Positions 26,777-34,426 of a stretch of DNA of 64,000 nt are shown one piece after another. The position numbers and the translations under genes were made by a program. Where the stretch lies: positions 124,001 to 188,000 of the forward strand of contig NZ_LMHV01000002.1 of assembly GCF_001429725.1 (NCBI RefSeq). Direction: 5' to 3'. Source of the stretch: Rhizobium sp. Root708. Its GTDB lineage: Bacteria > Pseudomonadota > Alphaproteobacteria > Rhizobiales > Rhizobiaceae. Numbering within the stretch: the stretch's first letter is position 1; the number at the start of each line of letters is the position of its first letter. The notes under the pieces were generated by a model. That model saw only the letters and a program-made list of their open reading frames with translations, did no database searches and was not told the DNA's origin.

Positions 26777-27702
26777 CAGCCTTCCTCCGCGCGTTCGCGC
26801 AACAGCACGAATTGAATGGCACTAATGGCAACCAGGACGATCAGCAGCGCAAAGGAGAGCGCAGAGCCGTAACCGAGCCGGTAGGATGAGAAGGATGCGA
26901 GATAGATCGAGAACACAGCCGAGATCGTGCTGTTTTCGGGGCCGCCTTGCGTGATGATGAAGAACTGATCGAAGGCGAGCATCGACGAGGTGACGTTGAG
27001 GACCAGGGCCAGCACAAGCGAATTGCGCATCAGCGGCAGCGTGATCCGGCGAAAGCGGCTGAAGACGCTGGCGCCGTCGATCTTGGCAGCCTCGATCACA
27101 TCGTTGGAAATACCCTGTAGACCGGTCAGCAGAATGACCATGGTGAAGCCGGCGGTCTTCCAGACGACCATCAGGATGATCACGGCAAGCGCCGGCCAGA
27201 AGCTTTCAAGCGGCCGGGGTGCTGCGCTGATAAGGCCGATGCCGCGCAACACCTGGGCAAAAACGCCGCTATCGGGGTTGAGCAACCACATCCAGAGTGT
27301 CGATGCCGCGCCGAAGCCAATGACAACGGGCATGAAGAAGATCGTACGGAAGAAGCCGGCAGATCGCAGCGGGCGATCGACAAGCAGCGCCAACGGAAAG
27401 GCCACAGCAAAGATCGCGACGGTTACGAGCACCGTGTAGAGCATGGTGAAGCCCAGCGAGTGCCAGAGCTGCATATCGCCAAGCAACTCACCGTAATTGG
27501 CAAGGCCGATGAATTTCTTCCGCCCAAGCAGGGGCCAGTTGTAGAAGCTCATCCATATCGTCATGGCGAGCGGAACCAGAAACAGAACCAGGATAAGCAG
27601 GAAGCCAGGCAGGATAAATGCCAATCCAAGCCAGCCCTGTGGCTCCGGCTCCCCGGAGATCGGCTGTTTCATATCCTTTGTCGGTGTGTCGACCACAATC
27701 AT
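26776..27702 (-). CDS. Sugar ABC transporter permease (MalF-like)
   Basis: A 308-residue CUT1 permease with about six to seven membrane spans and an EAA loop EAAKIDGASVFSRFRRITLP near residue 210. The start is ambiguous: the ATG at 27702 is directly preceded by GAGGA, a GTG two codons later has better spacing from it, and an ATG at 27672 is also possible. It follows the binding-protein gene after a 70-base gap that contains a stable hairpin. Confidence 0.87.
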   Translation of the reverse strand: MIVVDTPTKDMKQPISGEPEPQGWLGLAFILPGFLLILVLFLVPLAMTIWMSFYNWPLLGRKKFIGLANYGELLGDMQLWHSLGFTMLYTVLVTVAIFAVAFPLALLVDRPLRSAGFFRTIFFMPVVIGFGAASTLWMWLLNPDSGVFAQVLRGIGLISAAPRPLESFWPALAVIILMVVWKTAGFTMVILLTGLQGISNDVIEAAKIDGASVFSRFRRITLPLMRNSLVLALVLNVTSSMLAFDQFFIITQGGPENSTISAVFSIYLASFSSYRLGYGSALSFALLIVLVAISAIQFVLLRERAEEG

Positions 27703-27744
27703 TCCTCGAAGAACTCGAAAATGCACATCAGCAACTGGAGAAGT

Positions 27745-27766
27745 GCGGGGCGAAAGGCCGCCCCGC
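27745..27766 (-). promoter_or_regulatory. Intercistronic hairpin after the sugar-binding protein
   Basis: GCGGGGCG (27745-27752) and CGCCCCGC (27759-27766) form a perfect 8-bp stem with a 6-base loop, extendable by three pairs with one G-U. It lies just after the binding-protein stop. Such hairpins commonly protect the upstream message or reduce read-through, giving more binding protein than permease. Confidence 0.6.
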
Positions 27767-27775
27767 GCTCAGCCG

Positions 27776-29020
27776 TTACGGGTTGGTGCGGTCGAGGATC
27801 TTGGTGAAGTCGGCCTGCGCCTTCTTGATCGATCCATCCACGTCATCGCCGAAGATCGTGCCCTGGATCAGGTTGAGGAACGGACCGGTGCGGCTGACGA
27901 ACAACTCATCCGACGAGAACGTGTAAGGCGTGCGGGCCTTCGCCAGGATGTCGTAGGCAATGAGGTTGCGCTGATCGAACTTCGCGTAGGCTTCCTTGGC
28001 GAGGTCGGTGCGCGACGGCATGCCGGATTCCTGCGTGATGTAGACCTGCTGTTCCGGCTCCATGTAGAACTTCACGAAGTCGAGGGCGACCTTCTTCTTT
28101 TCCTCGCTGACGCCCTTGATGAGCGCCAGCGTATCGCCGCCGGCAAAGCTCGACGCGCCGCCCTTCGGGCCGGGGATCGGAGCAACCGCGAACTTCACAT
28201 CCGGATACTTGCTGGTGAGCAAGTTGACGATATACGAGCCGGTCATGAGGATGCCGACCTTGCCCGATGCGAAGGCTTCGACCGCGTTGTTGCCATTGCC
28301 CGAACGCGAGGTCGGATGGATGGCGCCGGACTTCCACATGTCGCGATAAGCCGCGACGGTGTCGCGCAGCGCCGGCGTATCGACGGTCGCTGTGCGGCCG
28401 TCATCACTCAGCACATCGGCGCTGGCGGCCCAGAGATGCGGTAGGAAGTCGTAGATCAGCCAGCTGCCGGAATTGGCGACGAAATAGAAGCCGTAGGTTT
28501 CCTTGTCGAGTGCGTGAATCTTCTTTGCATCGGCAGCAATCTCCTCGAGGGAGGCCGGCGCCTTGTCCGGGTCGAGACCCGCCTTCTTGAAGAGGTCCGT
28601 GTTGTAGGCAATGACCGAAGCGTCGGGCAATGCGGGGACGCCGTACACCTTGCCATCATAAGTGGCCAGACGAATATGCGAGGGGCTGAGCGCGGCAGCG
28701 TAAGGAAGACCCTTTACGAAGTCGCTGATGTCTTCAAGGCTGTCGTTCGCGGCAAAGGTCGGGAGGTAGATGAGGTCGAGAACCGCGCCATCGGGCGCTG
28801 CGCCGCCGGCGATCGCGGCACCAAGTTTCGGCACCATCTGTTCAGCCGTGATCTGGGTGACATTGACCTTGTCGGAATGGGCGGCGTTATATTTTTCAGC
28901 AAGCCCCTGGAGCACTGCCCCCGATGACGTACGCACCCATAGCGTGATTTCTTCAGCGCTCGCGAGAGAAGTGCTCGCCAACAGTGCAACAGCTGCAATC
29001 GTAGTTCTTAGACGGTACAT
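27776..29020 (-). CDS. Sugar ABC transporter substrate-binding protein
   Basis: A 414-residue periplasmic protein with a Sec signal peptide (cleavage expected after SLASA) and the CUT1 solute-binding fold: ITLWVRTSSGAVLQGLAEKYN at the mature N-terminus, a GKVYGVPALPD strand, and ILMTGSYIVNLL. It delivers a sugar, probably an oligosaccharide, to the two permeases. It is the first gene of the five-gene operon and is divergent from the LacI regulator. The GH127 enzyme in the same operon suggests beta-L-arabino-oligosaccharides as ligand; this is inference. Confidence 0.9.
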   Translation of the reverse strand: MYRLRTTIAAVALLASTSLASAEEITLWVRTSSGAVLQGLAEKYNAAHSDKVNVTQITAEQMVPKLGAAIAGGAAPDGAVLDLIYLPTFAANDSLEDISDFVKGLPYAAALSPSHIRLATYDGKVYGVPALPDASVIAYNTDLFKKAGLDPDKAPASLEEIAADAKKIHALDKETYGFYFVANSGSWLIYDFLPHLWAASADVLSDDGRTATVDTPALRDTVAAYRDMWKSGAIHPTSRSGNGNNAVEAFASGKVGILMTGSYIVNLLTSKYPDVKFAVAPIPGPKGGASSFAGGDTLALIKGVSEEKKKVALDFVKFYMEPEQQVYITQESGMPSRTDLAKEAYAKFDQRNLIAYDILAKARTPYTFSSDELFVSRTGPFLNLIQGTIFGDDVDGSIKKAQADFTKILDRTNP

Positions 29021-29091
29021 GCGGGTTCCCCTTCTCTTATGCGAGGCTCCAGGACCTCAGGACGAACGCAACGTTAGATGAGAAAATATTA

Positions 29092-29103
29092 CATGTCGAC
29101 ATG
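29092..29103. promoter_or_regulatory. 12-bp perfect palindrome upstream of the binding-protein gene
   Basis: CATGTCGACATG is a perfect 12-bp palindrome located 72 bases before the binding-protein start, inside the divergent promoter region. It differs from the two LacI-type sites nearby, so it may bind another regulator. Function is unknown. Confidence 0.4.
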
Positions 29104-29132
29104 ACCATAGCCCGATGCACACGACTTTCTGA

Positions 29133-29175
29133 TAAAACCTTTTAGCTTCTATATTTTTTCTGTTAAAAGGTTTTA
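29133..29175. promoter_or_regulatory. Twin LacI-family operators
   Basis: TAAAACCTTTTA (29133-29144) and TAAAAGGTTTTA (29164-29175) are reverse complements of each other and each fits the palindromic TAAAA-NN-TTTTA form with the flank GC on one side. Their centres are 31 bases apart, about three helical turns, suiting a repressor tetramer or two cooperating dimers. They sit between the sugar-binding-protein gene and the LacI gene, so they probably control both. Confidence 0.7.
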
Positions 29176-29200
29176 GCAGGCAAGCTAGGAGAGAGCGAGT

Positions 29201-30196
29201 TTGAACGATTCAGACCATGGACGCAGGACAATTCGCGACGTGGCAAAAGCCGCGGGTGTCAGCATTTCGACAGCTTCGAACGCGCTGAACGGGACGGGCC
29301 GGACGAACGCCGAGACGCGCGAAAAGGTCAAACGGATTGCCGATGAGCTTGGCTTCAGGCCAAACGCACTCGCGCGTGGGTTGCTGACAAAGCGCAGCCA
29401 TGCGATCGGAATGCTGACAAACGATACCTATGGTCGATTGACGCTCCCGATGGCGGCAGGCGTGTCCGAAATCCTCGTCGACCATGGTGTCTCGCTCTTT
29501 CTCTGCGCGACCAACAATGATCCGCGGCTTGCCAAGCTTCATCTCGATGCCCTGCTGGACCGCCAGGTCGACGGGATCATCTTCACCGCTACGCGCATCG
29601 ATCTTGAGCCGCCGCCCGAACTCGTGAAACTCCGGATTCCGGTTATCTACGCATTCGCGCAGGGACCTGCCGACAGCGTGAGCTTCCACCCTGATGACGC
29701 CCAGGGTGCGCGCATCGCCGTGCAGCATCTCCAGACCCTCGGCAGGTCACGCATCATGCATATCACCGGCGAGCAGAACTATCTCGCAGCCCGCATCCGT
29801 GCGGATGCCTACAGGGAGCTTGTGGGATCTTCCGGACAGGTGATGTTCGGCGACTGGTCCGAGGAATGGGGACACTCCGCAATCGATGAGGTCTATTCCA
29901 AATCGGGCCCGAAACCCGATGCAATCTTCTGTGGCAGCGACGAGATTGCGCGCGGCGTGATCGACGCGCTTCGTGATCGGGGGATCTCGATCCCCAACGA
30001 CGTCGCAGTCATCGGGTTCGACAACTGGGAGGTCGTGTCCAAGCAGACGCGTCCCCCACTGACGACGATCGACATGGAACTCAAGGAGCTCGGGCACCGC
30101 GCGGGCTTGGCGATCCTCGGCCTTTCCCGCGGGGAAAAGCTCGAGCCGGGCGTCGAACGGTTGCCATGCGGCATTGTCGTCCGAGGTTCCGCCTGA
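29201..30196 (+). CDS. LacI family transcriptional regulator
   Basis: A 331-residue regulator starting at TTG (AGGAGAG upstream). The N-terminal helix-turn-helix and hinge are clear: IRDVAKAAGVSISTASNALN and a later RPNALARGLLTKRS. The remainder is a periplasmic-binding-protein-like sensor (GMLTNDTYGR at the start, VIGFDNWEVVSKQTRPPLTT near the end). It should repress the divergent sugar operon and be relieved by the imported sugar or its product. The matching twin operators lie 25-70 bases before its start, so it probably also regulates itself. Confidence 0.9.
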   Translation: MNDSDHGRRTIRDVAKAAGVSISTASNALNGTGRTNAETREKVKRIADELGFRPNALARGLLTKRSHAIGMLTNDTYGRLTLPMAAGVSEILVDHGVSLFLCATNNDPRLAKLHLDALLDRQVDGIIFTATRIDLEPPPELVKLRIPVIYAFAQGPADSVSFHPDDAQGARIAVQHLQTLGRSRIMHITGEQNYLAARIRADAYRELVGSSGQVMFGDWSEEWGHSAIDEVYSKSGPKPDAIFCGSDEIARGVIDALRDRGISIPNDVAVIGFDNWEVVSKQTRPPLTTIDMELKELGHRAGLAILGLSRGEKLEPGVERLPCGIVVRGSA

Positions 30197-30460
30197 GATT
30201 GAGCACGCCGTCAAAAGACATGTGGACAGCCCAAGGATGTCGTCCTAAAATATGCGCGTAAAAGGGGCCATCCAACCTTGCGGTTGTTGATGCCATGAAG
30301 GCCCCTCAGACGCCGCGGCGACAGACCGCCGCTCAGCATCGGTACAGGAAGTTCGAAGTCTCCAAGTTCCTCGGCGGTTCACCGCCGTTTGATGCGCATG
30401 ACTTTAAAGCTCTGAGAATGAAGATCATTGTCTTTAAAACGGTCGTAGAGGGAGGCGCTT

Positions 30461-31486
30461 ATGCCAGGTACAATTACCGTTTGGGAAAAAGACCCCGCCC
30501 TGGTCGGCAGGTTCACCACCGCGCCGATACCTGATGTCGCAAAACTGCCGTTGGCCTTCAATTTTCCCGCCGCTCGCCCCTATAGCAGCGACAAGACCAC
30601 CGAGGATTTCCGCTATTGGAACGCCGCATCGACACTACGCAGAGCCGCCGACTTCTGGGCGGCGAGCAGCACTCCGCCCGCGGAGTGGAACGGGATGGCG
30701 GTTCTCGATGTGTATCTCGACCGCGATGTGGCGCTGCAATCCAAGTATGACGGACAGTCGCTCAGCTTCTATCACGGCTCGCCTGTTGGACATCCGGAAG
30801 TGGTTGTCTACTCCGGGGCAAGCCCCGACCTGCTCTGCCACGAACTCGGTCACGCCATACTGGATGCGCTCCGCCCGGATCTGTTTGACCGAGGCTTTCT
30901 GGAAACGGACGCGTTTCACGAATCGTTCGGAGACATGAGCGCCATACTCTGCGCGATGCAGCTTCCCACATTCTGCGCTGCCGTGCTTCAGGAAACCGCC
31001 GGTCGGAATTTCTGGAGCGATTCCAGCCTCTCGCGTGTCGCGCAACAGTTTGGCGCCGCTCTACGCATGGAGGACCCGAAGCAGGCCGATGTCGCTTGCC
31101 TTCGCAACGCTTGGAACAACCACCTCTACAAGGATCCGGCTGGTCTGAACAATACCGGCTCGGCAACCGAGGTCGCTGCAAATCCGCATTCCTTCTCCCG
31201 GGTCTTCACCGGCGCCTTCTTCGAAATTCTTGCCGGCATGCTGGCGATCAGGGTCGGGAACAAGGCAGCCAAGCCCGAAGACTTGCAGCAGGTCAGCTGT
31301 GACATGCGCGACATCCTCGTCGACGCGCTTGGCGATGCCCCGTTCGGCGAGCACTTCTATGAAACGGTCGCGGCGGCGATGGTCAGAGCTAGTCTTGGCC
31401 CAGGCTCCGGTCGCGGCCCGGCAGTGCAGACACTGTTCCAGAACGTGTTCGTGCGCCGGAAGATCATTGCGCCCGCGATCGTCTGA
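30461..31486 (+). CDS. Gluzincin metallopeptidase-like protein (HELGH)
   Basis: A 341-residue protein with a zinc-peptidase signature: HELGH at residues 127-131, then after 22 residues the third-ligand region FHESFGD (Glu154, Asp158). The Glu-x-x-x-Asp spacing is that of the thermolysin-like (M4/M36) NEAxSD motif. Unlike those enzymes it has no signal peptide and no propeptide, so it seems to be cytoplasmic or exported by another route. The strong ribosome site GGGAGG supports the start. Nothing adjacent explains its role; flanking gaps of about 260 bases suggest a single-gene transcript. Confidence 0.65.
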   Translation: MPGTITVWEKDPALVGRFTTAPIPDVAKLPLAFNFPAARPYSSDKTTEDFRYWNAASTLRRAADFWAASSTPPAEWNGMAVLDVYLDRDVALQSKYDGQSLSFYHGSPVGHPEVVVYSGASPDLLCHELGHAILDALRPDLFDRGFLETDAFHESFGDMSAILCAMQLPTFCAAVLQETAGRNFWSDSSLSRVAQQFGAALRMEDPKQADVACLRNAWNNHLYKDPAGLNNTGSATEVAANPHSFSRVFTGAFFEILAGMLAIRVGNKAAKPEDLQQVSCDMRDILVDALGDAPFGEHFYETVAAAMVRASLGPGSGRGPAVQTLFQNVFVRRKIIAPAIV

Positions 31487-31744
31487 CAAGGCGTTCGTCG
31501 GCGTGCCCGCCGATGTCGAGAGAGGTTCGCAATCTCGGAATTGTCACGACCAGACAATAAGCGTAGCCTAATATAAGCGATATACCTTGTGGGTTGGGGG
31601 CTTTCCTCGAACTCGGTCGCCGGCAGTGTTCAGCAGGTGATGGCGATCACAACGCCCGGCCAATTGTCTAGTGAACGACGTTCCATATCAGCTTCGCAGA
31701 CCTTCGCGTTCAAACATGTCATTCTTAACTGATGGGGGCAGAGC

Positions 31745-32341
31745 ATGGCATCCATGAGAAAAAGGCATTCCGTTCGCTCGCAGCTGGCCGCATTGGCGTT
31801 GGCGGCAACCGCAGGGCTCTCTCTCGCGAGCTCAGCCGAAGCGCAAACAACGCAGTGCACCTTCATGCTTCGACCGGATTATCTCCGCACGGTTCAAAAT
31901 CCCGCGCTTTCCGACCGGCAGGAAATCATGGACCTCCTGCATCGCTACAACTGGGCGCTCGATGACTCCAGCGATCAGGGTGTCGAGAACATGCTGCTGG
32001 ATGGCGCCACCTACGAAACCTGTGCAGGGCGCAATCAGCTGGAAAAGAAGACCGGCAAGGCTCAGGTGATCGAGTATCTCAAGCAGATCAACTCTCTGAT
32101 GGGAGATCGTGGTCGAAGGCGCCATATCGAAAGCAATACGCTCCTCAATCTGGTCGACAAAGACACGGTGGAAGGGAAGTCCACCATCGTCGTGACCATC
32201 CAGTTCGCCGAGATCGAGACACCTGTTCTCGACTACACGGCGACGATGATAACGACGTTCAAGAGAGACGCGGGCACTTGGAAATTCGCGATGGTCCTGG
32301 TCCTTCCGGACGGGCCGAAAGTCGCGCTCAGGGCTCGCTGA
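31745..32341 (+). CDS. Secreted SnoaL-like (NTF2 fold) protein
   Basis: A 198-residue protein with a Sec signal peptide (cleavage near AEAQT) followed by a SnoaL-like domain: IMDLLHRYNWALDDSS at its start, a conserved GKAQVIEYL helix and a final beta sheet with TMITTFKRDAGTWKF. The fold includes isomerases, dehydratases and many proteins of unknown role. Five bases separate it from the next gene, so they form an operon whose products both go to the periplasm. Confidence 0.72.
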   Translation: MASMRKRHSVRSQLAALALAATAGLSLASSAEAQTTQCTFMLRPDYLRTVQNPALSDRQEIMDLLHRYNWALDDSSDQGVENMLLDGATYETCAGRNQLEKKTGKAQVIEYLKQINSLMGDRGRRRHIESNTLLNLVDKDTVEGKSTIVVTIQFAEIETPVLDYTATMITTFKRDAGTWKFAMVLVLPDGPKVALRAR

Positions 32342-32346
32342 GCAAA

Positions 32347-34257
32347 ATGCCGCCGATGCGGCCTCTCGCTTTCGGATTGCTCGTCTGCTCAACCGCATTG
32401 GTGACGGGTTCTGCGTGGATTGCCGTCGATCCCGGCCATCGACTTGCGGCAGCAACGAGAGCCGGGTCGGTTCCGAGCCGCCTCCGCAACACGCCTGAAG
32501 TGGTCCGACCTGCGGCAGCAAGCAGTGCGGCCGTTTCCTTCGCCGAACTTGTAAACCGCTGGAACGGCGATGTCCTCTGGGCGCCGGCATCCGCTGGCAC
32601 CGACATCATCACGCGATTTGGAGATGAGGTACGCGCCGTCTTTGGTCCCATTCCCGATATCGATTGCGGCGACAGCGCTGCAAAGATCATCCCTCTGGAG
32701 ATCGACGGCAACATCGTCGACCTCAAACCGAATCCCGGTATCGCCGGAAGGCCGTTGCAATTCGAACATCGCGATGCCGCCGGCAGGGTCGTCAAATGGA
32801 GTACGCAGATCGCCCGCTGCGACAAGCCCTCGCTTGCCGGCAACGTCACTTATTGCGGCATGAATTCCCGCGTTAGCCGCGAGGTCATCGGGAACGTCGA
32901 ATGGACCGCGCTCTGCCGAAAATCCAGCCCGCATCAGGAGATCGATCCCGAACCGTACTGGCAAAGGGATAATCCGACTTTCGCGCGTTTGGGCGTGATC
33001 GGCTTCAACAGACAAAGCGGAGAAATTGTCTTCTTCGACGGCAGCAAGGACCGATCTCACTTCGACTGGAGGCGAGCCTTCACTCCACCAGGCGGCCGAT
33101 CGTATCATGATGAAAGCGGGCGGAGGGAAGCCGCAGGGCTCTATGACCCGACATTCCAGATCCAATGCTCAGCCTGTCACGACAACAAGAGCCCTTACGT
33201 GATCAGCCCGCACATGGGTCAGGCCCGTATCGGATATGAAGGCGGAGCAACCGGCGAGAGCGCTTCGGCGTTTAGCCTTGGGGACTACATTCCGAAGATG
33301 CCGCATGAGGAACGCCTGCCGTTTCGTGTCATCGGCTCGGCCTATACCACCGCCTACGCGACGGATCTTGCCCGAGCGCAAACCTTGCAGGACCCTTCCG
33401 GAACCTGCACCGAATGCCATACCTTGACCACGCAGGTTACCGGCCAGCGGCTTGCCGCGGACGCGGCGGGGCGAGACCCCGTCATCACCGCCCCATCCTG
33501 GTCCGACACCGTCAGCGTTCGAGCGGAACTGCGGAAACTCCGCGAGATCGATGCACACCGAACCGACTGGGCCCGCCGCTCCGGACAAGGCAAGATCCAC
33601 CCCTGGATGGTTCCGCGGGATGGTGGCAAGGTTGGTGCCGGCGGGCATCAGATCGACGAAGACGACTGGCGACAATTGAGCAACTGCATCTGGGAAGCAG
33701 GCGGCGCCGAATGCAATTACCGCCCGCTCTACACCGCCTGCCCTCCTCCCGCCAAACCATCGGGTGGAGACGGCTCTCGACCGACGGACCTGCACATCGC
33801 CATACTTTCATCCACCGCCGATGACGGCGGCGCTGACCGCGTCCTTCGCCTGAACTGGCGCTACCTCAACGACTACGGGGGCATTCCGCAGCGCGACGAC
33901 GTTCGGTTCAACATCGCGATCAGATCGGTCGCCATACCCCAATCTCGGAAGCCTCCTGAGGAAGAAGAGTATCCTGCGGTCGCCGAAGCAAGGGACGACG
34001 GCTTCGTTGCGATCGCCGGCAACGTTGGCAGCGCCGGCGGCCTGATGACCATCCGCAACCTTTCCTATGTCGGCCACCGGCGATTTACCGAGCCGGCACC
34101 CGCCACAACCCCACGCGAGTTCCGGGCTGACCTGCCAGCGATGTGCGGCCAACGCTACCTTGCGCGAATCCTGCCGAAGCGGTTCTGCTTCGACCAAACC
34201 GGCATTCAATATGCCGAACGTGGCGAACTCGTTTTCGCGGACGTTGAATGCAACTGA
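32347..34257 (+). CDS. Exported cytochrome-c-like protein with two CxxCH motifs
   Basis: A 636-residue protein with an N-terminal hydrophobic signal or anchor (about residues 6-26). Two heme-attachment-type motifs are present, CSACH at residues 274-278 and CTECH at 354-358, with nearby Met and His residues that could be axial ligands. No recognisable catalytic domain is seen before or after them. The ATG at 32347 follows the SnoaL gene by five bases; a longer open frame overlaps that gene but has no ribosome site. It may be a periplasmic multiheme-type electron carrier or an oxidase of unknown substrate. Confidence 0.65.
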   Translation: MPPMRPLAFGLLVCSTALVTGSAWIAVDPGHRLAAATRAGSVPSRLRNTPEVVRPAAASSAAVSFAELVNRWNGDVLWAPASAGTDIITRFGDEVRAVFGPIPDIDCGDSAAKIIPLEIDGNIVDLKPNPGIAGRPLQFEHRDAAGRVVKWSTQIARCDKPSLAGNVTYCGMNSRVSREVIGNVEWTALCRKSSPHQEIDPEPYWQRDNPTFARLGVIGFNRQSGEIVFFDGSKDRSHFDWRRAFTPPGGRSYHDESGRREAAGLYDPTFQIQCSACHDNKSPYVISPHMGQARIGYEGGATGESASAFSLGDYIPKMPHEERLPFRVIGSAYTTAYATDLARAQTLQDPSGTCTECHTLTTQVTGQRLAADAAGRDPVITAPSWSDTVSVRAELRKLREIDAHRTDWARRSGQGKIHPWMVPRDGGKVGAGGHQIDEDDWRQLSNCIWEAGGAECNYRPLYTACPPPAKPSGGDGSRPTDLHIAILSSTADDGGADRVLRLNWRYLNDYGGIPQRDDVRFNIAIRSVAIPQSRKPPEEEEYPAVAEARDDGFVAIAGNVGSAGGLMTIRNLSYVGHRRFTEPAPATTPREFRADLPAMCGQRYLARILPKRFCFDQTGIQYAERGELVFADVECN

Positions 34258-34426
34258 CGCGTCAACTTGACCAACGTCCAACTGCACCACAAACCAAAAC
34301 TCGCCCAGGTTGTGGCGGAAGATGTCTTTTGCCTTATGTTGCTTCTGGCCCGGCCGGAGAGATGCTATCCTCGTTTCCGATGCCTAAGGAGCGAGCGAGT
34401 GGGTCACCAGTTTGCCGGGAGCTTCG

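Noticed and set aside
30295..30534. Plus-strand open frame of 79 codons before the metallopeptidase-like gene
   Set aside because: Overlaps the start of a better supported gene and has no ribosome site or recognisable features.
31490..31530. Short hairpin TCGGCG-TGCC-CGCCGA after the metallopeptidase-like gene
   Set aside because: Only six pairs and no T run; too common in GC-rich DNA to call a terminator.
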